Assembly (NCBI RefSeq): GCF_000516985.1
Contig: NW_006917096.1
Location: 2,961,606-3,025,605, forward strand
Reading direction: 5' to 3'
Origin: Pestalotiopsis fici W106-1
Taxonomy: Eukaryota > Ascomycota > Sordariomycetes > Amphisphaeriales > Sporocadaceae
Length of the DNA stretch: 64,000 nucleotides
The notes below the pieces were generated by a model. It was not told the origin of the DNA and made no database searches. It saw only the letters and a program-made list of their open reading frames with translations. Both the position numbers and the translations under genes were made by a program. The number at the start of each line of letters is the position of its first letter. Position 1 is the first letter of the stretch. Shown here piece by piece: positions 12,519 to 22,717 of this stretch.

Positions 12519-13454
12519 CTACTTCAAGAGGCGCTCAAAAGCTTCCTTGGTTGTTATTTGCGGCGGAGCCAGCTTGGCAATCTCTGCCGCCGTAGGAACT
12601 CCTGTTGTCGTACATTTTCCTTGCCAAACAAACTCGCATCCTGCCGCGATCGAAGCCGGTGCCGATGCAGGATAGTCTCCGAGCATGGCATCCAGCATGC
12701 GCGTCGCCTTGAACTCGGTGTGAGGCACCTGCGTCCCAGAGTACTCCTCAACCAACTTGACAATCTCGTTTCCAGTGACATCGTCAGCCCCTCGAAGAAC
12801 ATATCTCCCCTTGTGGTGTTGCGACGCATCTTCCAAGGCAAGCAATGCGGCGCCGGCTCTGCCGACGTCATCGGGGTCGATTAGAGATACCGGGGCATCG
12901 GCGGCGACCATGAGCTGCAAAGGCCCGCGCTCCCCGGTCGCCCGAAAGTTCTTGACCCAGTGCGCCGCGGGATACAGAAAGGCGCTGGTAAAAACATTGG
13001 GCCGCAGGGACGTCCACTGCATGCCGTCAAACTCGGGCTGGCTGAGCATCTCCTCAATGGCCCAGTGCGCTCTCCCGTAAAAGACGGGGTTGGCGGGCCC
13101 GAGAAATTCCAGCATGGTCGATACCTTGACGACGTACTTGACGCCAGCGTGGAGCATGGCCACGAGGAGGGTCGACTCGTCGTAGAATTGGTGCGCCAGG
13201 TTGTGAGGCGCGACAAACGCCCTGACGACGTTTTGATCTCGGAGCCAAGCAGAGTCGATCCGAGTCCAGTCCTTCTCGACCATTTCTACGCCGGGCAGCT
13301 GCGCAAGCTCCTGGCTCACGGGATGGCTTGTGGATCGGGTCAAGCCCAGGATCCGATACTTCGAACCAGCCGTTGCAAGTAGGCCCGGCAGAGTGCGGAG
13401 CACATTCTTGCCCGTATTGCCAGTGGCTCCAATAACGAGAATAGTAGGATCCAT
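12519..13454 (-). CDS. NmrA-like NAD(P)-binding protein
   Basis: A single exon encodes 311 residues. The N-terminus ILVIGATGNTGKNVLRTL is a Rossmann nucleotide-binding loop of the atypical SDR/NmrA type (GATGxTG), right at the start codon. Later motifs fit the family: VKYVVKVSTMLEF after the fourth strand, FYGRAHWAIEEML in place of a classical YxxxK, WTSLRPNVF and a C-terminal region with GRYVLRGADDVTGNEIV, where the equivalent segment of NmrA-like proteins often binds the regulated partner or substrate. Family members act as redox sensors, transcriptional co-regulators or reductases; which applies here is unknown. It lies between the MFS and SDR genes on the same strand. The start is the ATG six codons before the Rossmann strand ends and gives the usual family length of about 300. 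Confidence 0.85.
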   Translation of the reverse strand: MDPTILVIGATGNTGKNVLRTLPGLLATAGSKYRILGLTRSTSHPVSQELAQLPGVEMVEKDWTRIDSAWLRDQNVVRAFVAPHNLAHQFYDESTLLVAMLHAGVKYVVKVSTMLEFLGPANPVFYGRAHWAIEEMLSQPEFDGMQWTSLRPNVFTSAFLYPAAHWVKNFRATGERGPLQLMVAADAPVSLIDPDDVGRAGAALLALEDASQHHKGRYVLRGADDVTGNEIVKLVEEYSGTQVPHTEFKATRMLDAMLGDYPASAPASIAAGCEFVWQGKCTTTGVPTAAEIAKLAPPQITTKEAFERLLK

Positions 13455-14470
13455 GAGGAAAATGTTGCGAATATCAAGATATTAGATAGAAGTCTTGATC
13501 CGGAGAATCATGATGCCTACGAATCAGACACGCGCAGCAACGTGTTTCTATAGCATCCAAACGAGTCCACTTTCGGAGACATTTCCAGGTGCTTACCAAA
13601 TTATCGGGATGATTCACTAGTAGCAAGTCCGACTCGAAACCTTGTGTTCCTGCAATGACGCGATCGCCAAGATGTATCTAATGCAGCTAGGTCGGCGACG
13701 AAGTGTAGTCAATGCCATGGTCAACAACGAAGAGGGATGAAAGCTTATCCCTTTGTAGGCTTTGTAGATATCCAGAGGCTGCTTCATGGCTCGTGAACCA
13801 TACACACGCCATTTTTAGCAGCAGATGAGTGGAAAGTCGCTACCCTGATCCAATCCTTTCCGTCGAAATATGCCCCGCAAAATTGGCGGCCAGCGCCAAA
13901 GGCTATCTCCACATGCTACATGTTCAGCCCGCTCAGCTGTAGCCTGTCAATTCCATCGATCTCGAGTTTGAGGGCATACAGCAAAAGTTTGGAGTCGTAT
14001 CAATTCCTAGGTTGAATATGGTAACATCGTCCACAAGGCTATTGTCGTCATAGCTTTCCTTACCAATCATGTTTGATAGATACCGAGACTCCGAGAAAAG
14101 TCGCCGGTGCTAGGGGGAAATAAACAAACAGCCCATATCGTCTCCGCTTGTGTTGAGGTTCGGGATGGATTTAGCTTCGCATTATCGACCCAAAGATGCC
14201 CCTCCCGAAGCAAACTCTGCCCCAACTTCGATCAGTGACCATGAACGCCCGGCGTCTCTCAATCTTTGGACGTTGCGCTAGCAACGAGTTCCACTAGCTG
14301 AGCTAGGTGAATAATATATTTACACCGTCTCAGTTCACATAAGCAGGAATTGGACGTGGCGATCATCTAGTCAAGTATAGATAGACAACAAGTTATACAC
14401 TTGGCAGCAGACTATACATCTCACTAGACGTCAATCTAGTCCCAAGATCGTTAGCGATGACATCAATCAA
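13455..14470. other. Intergenic region with no supported gene
   Basis: About 1 kb between the NmrA-like start and the SDR stop. There are only short unconserved frames and no recognisable element. Confidence 0.5.
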
Positions 14471-15749
14471 CTATGACCAATTGGCAAGAACTGTTTCGCC
14501 CTCCTTTAAACCTGCCAGTTTCACCGTTTCCTTCCATACTAACTCCCTCTTGGATACATCTCTCGACTCTTCGCTCGTCTCTGATGGCGTTCTACCGTCC
14601 CAGTACTTATCCTTTGGCGGGTTGCCCTCTTCATCTACCACGAATACGGCCTCCAAAACATCGCTGGCCGAGCGCGTCGTCGACCTGATCATTCCATTGA
14701 TCGGTTTCAAGTAGAGTATCAACGCGTAGATAATTCTAAAGATGAGCACGCGGATAAACCATGGCGCCAGACGCTGCAAGCCGGAGATCATGGGGCCTGG
14801 ATCGACGCCGACGACGCAAATTTTGTTCAGCGCGGCATCGGCGTTGAGCCGCGCCTGGAGTTCGTGCTGCATGGTAATCTGCAAGTACTTTGAGGCGCCA
14901 TACCGTCGGTACCCGCCTCTAAAGGATGCGTCCTCGGTTTCAGTGCTCCATTTGCCCTTGGCGATGGCGTGGAAACTGTCGGCATCAGATAGGAAGTATT
15001 TATACTTGGGATCGGCAAAAGCCTTGTTGACCGCATGTCTCGGATCGTTGGTACTGAGTAGGTGTGTCATACGTCAGCTCTGGCACGATTTATCATTCTT
15101 CTTTACCAACACCATCGCGTCGCATAGTTCGTCATGCTCACCGGAGCTGAATAGGGAAGAGGAATGGGGAATAGAAACAGTTGCAAAGCAGACTGTATAT
15201 CTGCAAAAAGAAACCTACTCATGAGTATGGCTACCGATTATGACGACCCGACCATTCTCCTTGTCTATGCTCTTGAGCAAAAGCATAGTGAGCAGCCAGT
15301 GCCCGAGATAGTTGACCGCGAATGCGGTTTCGAGTTTGTCCGCTGTCCATGACTGCTTGCCGAAATCCATGAAGCCAGCATTCAATATGAGTGCTCTAAT
15401 CGGCGGGATCACGCCTGCCGAAATGCGCGACTAGCGCGTGAACCTTTAGCACTGCATGCCCTTGTCAAGGCCTGGAGCCAATATTGGATGCACTTACATT
15501 GATTGATTCCGCTGCCTGACGCACACTATCAAGTCTTGCCAGATCAAGACTCATGATGTCGTACGAATGTGCAGTGCCGTGTGCCAGCGCTGTTGTGAGA
15601 TCAGGCGCGTGCGTAGTGTCGCGGACGGTGTAAAGTCCATGGTAGGCGGCAAGCTCGGGTTTCGAGATAATATGCTGTACCATTGCACTTCCGAGTCCAC
15701 CATTCGCACCAGTGATCAGGATGGTCCCGGTGGCAGCAGCTGTAGCCAT
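14471..15749 (-). CDS. Short-chain dehydrogenase/reductase (SDR)
   Basis: Three exons, 15749-15498, 15430-15219 and 15053-14471, encode 348 residues. The first intron is phase 0 (GTAAGT donor, CTAG acceptor); the second is phase 2 (GTAGGT donor, TCAG acceptor) and restores SHTHDTNDPRHAVNKA. Motifs are ILITGANGGLG (TGxxxGxG cofactor loop, residues about 10-20), LILNAGF (NAG), VVIIGS before the active-site region, and YGASK with Tyr206 and Lys210 as catalytic pair. VGVDPGPM follows as the PG motif. The enzyme should be an NAD(P)H-dependent oxidoreductase; the substrate is unknown. An insertion between the catalytic strand and YxxxK (about 45 residues) and the tail resemble fungal SDRs annotated near retinol-dehydrogenase-like enzymes. 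An in-frame upstream ATG at 15881 would add 44 residues before the Rossmann fold; the later start is preferred on length. Neighbours are the NmrA-like and MFS genes on the same strand. Confidence 0.85.
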
Positions 15750-17335
15750 TTTTCTGGACAGTTTCTCGTGGTCTTTGTCGTCTCTGTCGTCTTGAATCGT
15801 CCTCAAGGTTCCAATGTGAAAGGCAGAGTGTTTGGAAAGATGGGAGCTATTCTGTATGTAAGCAGGTGATAGATAAATCATTGCGCTGCATCTAGTATAT
15901 CCACTCTGTCAACGTAGCTACCAGTGTAGAGCTTTACATGTTGATCTGCTGGTACAGTGATTAGATGCGATATAAATAAGAGGTGATGAATGCTTGTATG
16001 CAAACAATGTAGTTGGGGCAAGGATTACTCGGTTTAGACGGTATTGGTCTGAGGGGTAATATGATCAACGGTGGAAAGGGAAAGGAGAACATGTTAGCGT
16101 GGTCTCTGGGCATAACTGTCACTGCTTCAACTAATTTTGAATACAACACCCTTGTGCACAGATCTGTACCTACGAAAAACAGCCTACATACCTCGGGTAG
16201 TCACGATGTAGATGCACACTCAACGATAGGGAGGCTGAGCGAGCTTCAATTCTATCGAATCGTCGCGCGGCAGGTGGAGTGAAGCTACGCCATCAATGGT
16301 GTCAATGGCGGCTCTTCTGCGCTCGATTCCTACTGCTGCGACAAGGAGTACAAGTGGGGAGTAATGCAATACTAAACACAGAATCAAATTGTGGACTCAA
16401 TAGTCTGAGCACACATGGGCACATGTCCCTTGTCCGTGTTATCACCGTTATTACCGCAAAAGGATGAGCTTCCTTGGAGATGTAATTTGCGTCCATCGCA
16501 CCAACAACAATCATGCATAATGCACCTGATCAACGAGAATCGTGCATGATGTTATACTACGGTACTATGGGTAAGGTCTTACTCCAGGTGCAGTTTACTT
16601 GACTCGTGCGTGTACAAGTTGTCCAAGTCCGATGCTATAAAGCTGAATAATCGCCTTTTTTTTTCTCTTTCTTTTGAGAAGCCCCAATTAATACATGACC
16701 AGGAACCAAAACTTTTGCCAGCAACCACAGTCCTTAGCGAAGAAGGGAAACTTGTCGGCTTCTCTTGAAGCTTTGTTAAAATCCGGATATCAATCTTATG
16801 AGGAGAGTGTATTGTAGTGGTTAAGTCTGGGCTAAGAAAATGGATTGCGGGATCCCTTATGGGGGATCTCCGGACCAAGACCAAATTGGTATGGGAGATG
16901 GACATAGTGAGACATGAATCTATCTACTTCCGATGCCTAAGAAAACGTAACCAGCCAATGTTTGTTATTAGCAAGAGCATCCCACTTTCACCAAGCTGAG
17001 ACTAGAGAAGTGATTGATTGTTGGAATGTCAGATGCTATTACTGTCAGGCATCTAGTCAATGCTAAATATGGAACATCACTGATCAGCACTCCTCTTGGA
17101 GGCAACCTAACAACCATCATATCATAATCTACTAGACCAGTGCAAAGGCATCGTTGTATGAGGGGTGGTATTTAAAAAACTACACTATGAACATATTCGT
17201 GTTTCTGTTCTGGATTGTGTATTGCTTTATGAATATAATTGACTGATTCCCTTCCAGTACATGAGCCCAAATTTCCTATACATCCATATCCACCCAACAG
17301 ACCTCGTGCTGTCTTTGTAACTCTGCATTCCAATG
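15750..17335. other. Intergenic region with no supported gene
   Basis: This 1.6-kb stretch lies between the SDR start and the Hsp70-like stop. Only short frames occur. A TGTAGTGGTTAAG string near 16815 superficially resembles a tRNA D-arm, but no matching T-arm follows. Confidence 0.45.
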
Positions 17336-19769
17336 TCATTCTGCCGGAAAATAGCAACCAACACACATATCGGTGTCAATTTTGCACTCCTGACACACAT
17401 AACCTGCCAACGTGATCTCCTTACCACAAATGCTGCACCATAAAGGACACCGTATGACTTCGTCTTTACTCACATTGAGAAGTTTGCACTCAGGGTGTGT
17501 CCTCAATGTCAAGATCCATCTCTTGCTGAGAGGGTGGTGAACAACTTTACCACCTTCTCTGGACAATTTCTGACAGGTTATTATGAGCTTGATAGGGTCT
17601 TCCGTCGTTTTGACTTCAGTCCGTGCGAGCTCATTGAGAAATCTGCCCTCGATGGTGAAACGAATGTTACCTGGCGGGAGATCTTTACCCGAGACCTCGA
17701 ACCCCAGATCATACAGGCCCATGGGCCCATTCCAGGTGGCAAGGCCTGGAGGGACGGGAACCACATCAGGGGCAGTGCCGTTGTCCCGGATAGATTCGTG
17801 GTAATTGGGATCGCAGATCAAGCGGAACCCACGAAGTGATGATGCCTTACGCGTGTTGTCAAAATAATCAAATTCGCGTGCTCGACCGTCACGTCCCTAC
17901 ATATTTGTCAGCACCAAAGAAACAGACTATACGTCGTAGGGTCTGACCTTATGGAAAAGAACATTGGCGTGGTTCTTTCCTATCCAATCGGTTGAGTGGT
18001 GTCCTGGCGAATAGAGTCCCTGGATCAGGACGGCTGAGCCATTCATGACCACCCTTGCTGGAGGCACACGTAGTATGGATATGGCACTCCCTGAGGCTAC
18101 CGCTGAGGCACTATGTCGGGGTTAGTATAACATTAGTCGTAAGTGGTAGGTTTACAGACCTTTGATGGTCGAACCGCTGAAGGAATTCGTATTCAAAATC
18201 CATCCCCTCTTTCTCTGCCTGCATCTTGTATTTGTCCATGTCCTTTTTCGTTTGTTCTCTCAGTATGTTACTAGCAAAGCTACCTCCACAAAAGAGAGCG
18301 ATGAAGGGTTTCTTAAACCCGAGCTGTCTTTCGATCTCGGCATTCCATACTTGCCGTCCGGGTTCGAACACGCTCTTGAATATCTCTTGGACTTGACGGG
18401 CAGGGATATTTACCCAGTAGTTGCAATCGTCTTTTCCTCTCAATCTGAGGACAGATCTTTGTTTCCCTTTGACTTTGATCTCTTGTGAGCTTGAGTCCGT
18501 TGAGTCCAAGGCAAAATCAAGCCCGTACTTTTTTGTTTCGAATTCATTGATAATAGCCGCCAACACGCCGGGTGAGATGTTCGACCCAAGCATTGCTTTG
18601 GCGGCTGCTTTGATCTGACTGTTGATCAGGTCACTTCCACCTTTCGTACCTACACGACGGGCATGTAAGAGACTAAAGTTACAAACAATTGGAAAAACGT
18701 ACCTTTAGCCCAGTCTGGGCCATCGCTCATTTGACTACACTCGAAATTCCCATTTTTATCATAGTATTGATTGATCACCTGAATATTCTAAACCAATCTA
18801 TCAGTTAGCATACCTGGGTGTTCTTGACCATTCAAGTTGTATGAGTCGGGAGGTGCTTTGGACATACCACACTGCTTCCTCCCATGTCTATAATCATCAG
18901 GTTCAGCGTATTTGAGCGTTTCATTTTGTGGTAGAGCTCAGATAGGCTCTTCCGCTGTAGGAAGGAAGTTCCCTCATCAAACGGCTCGGATAGATACAGA
19001 GCTATAGCGGGCCCTTCCATGATGCGATGGAAGGTAATATCTTTACCCCATATGGACTGCATCAAGTGTGTGTAGCATTTCATGTAGGCCTCAACGTGCT
19101 CGTCAGAATCTCGTTGGTGCAGATAGTTGGGAAATGACAGCACAATATGATTTATGGAGAGATCTTTCTCCCGTGCTTGTTCCCTAACATTCCTCTGCAG
19201 CTCAAGGAAATGGGCCTTGAGAGCGGTCTCCATCATATCGACAGTGATCGGGACATTATGCACAGCATTCAGAAGCTCTTTTCCGCCGGGTAGGTCTTCA
19301 AACATCTTGTCTTCCAGAATTCCTGGGCCGTATAAGCACTTGAGGTACAGCATTGATAACATGAATACATACCTGACACATACACGAGAATAGTCTTCAA
19401 AGGTATGCACATATCATGACCGGAGGCTATTCTTCCCACGATGGGCCGTCCTTCCTCTACTGCTGCTTGTGCAAAGAACTTGAATTGCGGAATACTTTCT
19501 TCCTGGTGCACCCTCTCAGGATGGTCACCAGGTCCAAAGAGAGGGACTCGGATGATTCTGTTGACATCGGCTACGGCATCTTCATAGGCCAGAGTTCCCT
19601 TAGATGCAGAAGATCCTAAATCTTGGCCGTATACACTGTGCCATTCATAAGCTTTCACGTAAGGTGGTACAATAATTATCAAGACGAACCATAGTGTCAG
19701 ACCCTGAGTCTCTGCATTTGGGAGGGTGTTGACCTGGCTCCGAGAATTCGAGCTGGAAGTAGCCATCAT
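17336..19769 (-). CDS. Hsp70-like ATPase-fold protein with C-terminal ZZ-type zinc finger
   Basis: Six exons (19769-19373, 19322-18868, 18787-18703, 18649-18160, 18110-17948, 17896-17336) give 716 residues with consistent phases; donors are GTATGT, GTATGT, GTACGT, GTCTGT and GTCAGA. The middle matches divergent fungal Hsp70/actin-fold proteins: MIIDMGGSSV (residues 275-284) is the phosphate-2 motif and IALFCGGSFASN (about 428-440) the adenosine motif. The usual N-terminal D-x-G-T-T phosphate-1 loop is not found; the N-terminus instead has a hydrophobic stretch at about residues 24-34. The substrate-binding part is short, and the C-terminus (about 684-711) has three CxxC pairs spaced like a ZZ finger, which normally binds peptides or Ub-like tags. 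It may be a degenerate ATPase acting as a scaffold, or an N-terminal exon may be missed. It faces the gene at 20654. The first two codons are both ATG. Confidence 0.75.
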
Positions 19770-20653
19770 TGCGGGTAGTGGCAAATTCGCCAATAACTGG
19801 AATTTAGCCCTTTGGCTTTCTTTCCTTCAAGGAAAAATGTGGGGGGATAGAAAGAGAAGTGATCGTGTCTCTTCTTCGAAGACAATGGGATTATTGGAAG
19901 TTTCAGAGGTAATATACTCAATTGCAACACATACCTACAAGTAGTCGGTGTAGCAAGACTGGAGGAAAATAATGTGTTTACAAGACGAAAGATGAATCCA
20001 AGGGGGGCCCAATTCATGGTCAAACTTTTTTCTCATCCTCACACTTTAATCAACCCCATTCATTTCCCTGTTTCTGCAAGCAATGCACACATGGAGCCGC
20101 GATATCTTGAGCAGGTATTATGTGTGAAGGTAACACCGCATGCACCATGTCCAGCGTACATACGACAGAATACACACCGGTCGCCGGTCAAAATTAGAAT
20201 GTTAGAATTGCTTTTGATCGATGTGGTGGTGACCATTGGAACTATTGGGCTGGCAATCCGGCACCCCTGTGGCTAGCTCCTGTTAGCTGCACACCCACTT
20301 GTTTTCCATGCAGTTGCAGAGTTTCAGGTGCAAAGCTATAAACAACAAAAGCATCGATCGACTTTCTAGGTACGTATCTCTGTACTTGATAGGTACCTTA
20401 TGGGAATTTGGCAATATGCGGTGAGATGGAAAAGGAGGGGCTGGGAGGCTGGGGGTCATTGGAAGTGAATAAACCATGACTATACCGCGCTGAAAACATC
20501 CCTACTTGCGTAGAATACTTATTAGCCCAACGTAAGATAAAGCAGCAGATTACTTGACTCGCATTGTGTCCAACCTGAATCTGAATAGTAATTGGTGTGC
20601 ACACATATTTTCTTCCCTTCATCTCAAATCGACATATTCGTATTTCTTTCGAT
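19770..20653. other. Shared divergent promoter region
   Basis: About 880 bases separate the Hsp70-like gene (minus) and the zinc-finger/chromo-like gene (plus). The sequence has CT-rich and AG-rich stretches but no clear TATA box on either side. No independent gene is seen. Confidence 0.4.
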
Positions 20654-22717
20654 ATGACACAGCGGCTCATAGGTTCTGCGGTGCGGGAACTGGCAGAAAG
20701 CCTTATTGACGACTATGAGAATATTGAGGACATGCGTCATCATTCGGTGGCTGCGGTTAGTCAACACATTCTTGACAATTGCATAACTTCCATTCAGAAT
20801 GTACGAATCTTTCGACAGAAAGCGAAAGCCGAGATCTGTAAGCTTCGAGAAGCGGGACGTCCGGAAGAGGCAGACTGGCTCACGGAAACATTACGGTGTC
20901 ACCGTGACATTCGCAATATACCCGACAGGTTCGAAGTTACTATTTGTCCGGGAAATGGACGAAAAGAAACCTGGTCTTTGGTGTCAGTGTGTGATCCTCT
21001 ACGTCAAGAGGACTCACCTTCTCAAAGGCCAGGCGCCAATCCTTTTCTTGAAGGACCATATGCTGAAGGCAGTCCTGATCCGCTCTCGCATCAAAACGAA
21101 AACGCGATGCAATTCAGGCCATCGACCACGGACACAGTCCTCCCAAGCATGAACGAAAACGTCACCACCTCTGCCCGAATGTTAGGATCAGCTCATGAAG
21201 TCGACAACTATGCTACAGAAAATGACCTTCGACACTCAGGGCGCGGTATTACTGGTGGACAACTTCGCAACGAGGCAAAAGCATCAGCTGTCGCTGCTGG
21301 ACAGACTTCTCCCAACATACAGCAATCGATACCTGTACTACCCCAGATCCAGCGGACACCTGCACTGATTGATGTAGAACTCGACACGTTTGGACATGGA
21401 ATTATCACCTTCTCAAAAGCCAGAGAACAAAAACTGTGGATTGGCCATAACCACTCAGGGAAGGCTTTCTGTTTGACGTGTCCATGTGCAGTCATGGTTG
21501 CCCCCACAGGTGCAGACTTTCCGTGTCCGATGACGGAGGGAACCCACCATCTCATACCGCGGTTTTTCCACCTTGATCCTTTCACCGACAATGACGCCTT
21601 GGTTCACTTTCGTGACGTACACAAGGAGACATTCTCAGATATCGGGGGGATGTTGCGAAAGTACGGCAGTGAAAGTAAGTCCAGGTCAACGTTTCGTGCC
21701 AGCCTTCAGACAAACACCAAGTGACTAACATACCGTATAGTACAAACCGAGAACATCAGATTAGACATGTGGGCTATCGCAGGCCATAATATGTCTATAC
21801 AGCTGTGGCAAGAGAATTTTGATGAAGAGCTCAGGGAGGCCAAGTCAAAAATGCTGCAACAATGTCAGAAGGCTGATTACTTGGTCCACTCGAAGCCCAG
21901 GAGCATAAAGAGAAGTAAAGTTCCTGCGAATAATTTCGTCTTCTCCAGGCCTGAACTGCATGAGGAATGGATAGTGTACTGCCCAATCCCCACTTGCTCT
22001 GAGCCAAACTTCGTGGATGACCCTTTGCACGACAGCACTGCCATCCATCACTTTCAAAAGCACGACATGCAACTCAATGACAATCAGATTCTTAACGTCT
22101 TCGGTCTCAGAGGTATGCCAAAATTTCCCGCATAATATACCGCGCTGATTGTATTGTCTTTACTAGTCATCCCTGATTTGAAAAGTACGAACACACACGA
22201 ACCCCAACACGAGCCTCGTTCGGTCAACGGCCTAGAACCTGTTCCAGCGGTTACACAGAATGGAGACCAGTCTGTCCGCCCAGAGGCTAGGGAAGTAAAG
22301 AAACGTCCCCGGAGAACCTGTCAACGCAAAGCTGTTCCAGCAGCTATACAGAATGGAGACCAGTCTGCCCGCCCACAGGCTAGGCAAGCAGAGAGACGCT
22401 CCCAGAGAAAGAGAACCTATCCACCCAAAGCCAGGGGCAACGTCGAGGGAAAAAAATACAGTCCTTGGATTGCTGGTGAGCAGATGATCCAGTACAACGG
22501 TGTCAAAGTGGAGCGCATAACCTGCCGAAGGGACCTTGAACGGGGACATGGTGCTATAAACACTCAGTATGAGTTTCACTTCGCAGGCTGCCATAAAGGC
22601 GAGTGGGTCAGCATCAGCAAGCTCAACGAACTCAGAGAGATTGTGGAGAGCTTTGACAGGGGAAATGGGGAAAAAACTCCATGGCTTGCCAAGCAAAAAA
22701 AAGTTCTAGGTATCTAG
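20654..22717 (+). CDS. Unknown protein with Cys/His zinc-binding motifs and chromo-like C-terminus
   Basis: Three exons, 20654-21674, 21741-22112 and 22167-22717, encode 647 residues; both introns split codons in phase 1, with GTAAGT and GTATGC donors and TATAG and CTAG acceptors. I do not recognise the family. The N-terminal 100 residues are helical and charged. Two Cys/His clusters follow: FCLTCPCAV...FPCP...HHLIPRFFH, and a better C2H2-like one, YCPIPTC followed by HHFQKH. A Pro/Arg-rich linker carries a 31-residue tandem duplication (about residues 490-551). Residues about 577-628 (VERITCRRDLERG, then YEFHFAG, GEWVSISKLNEL, IVESFD) have the spacing of a chromodomain-like fold, which is an inference. 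A chromatin or nucleic-acid role is plausible but unproven. It is divergent from the Hsp70-like gene. The open frame extends upstream only by non-ATG codons. Confidence 0.7.
22241..22426 (+). repeat. 93-bp tandem duplication inside coding sequence
   Basis: Two adjacent units, 22241-22333 and 22334-22426, each encode a 31-residue segment starting VPA and containing QNGDQS-RP-AR. The core matches closely, while the downstream parts have diverged. The reading frame is kept because the unit is a multiple of three. Confidence 0.8.

Noticed and set aside
16815..16860. tRNA gene
   Set aside because: A TAGTGGTTAAG string is present, but no T-arm B-box or acceptor pairing follows.
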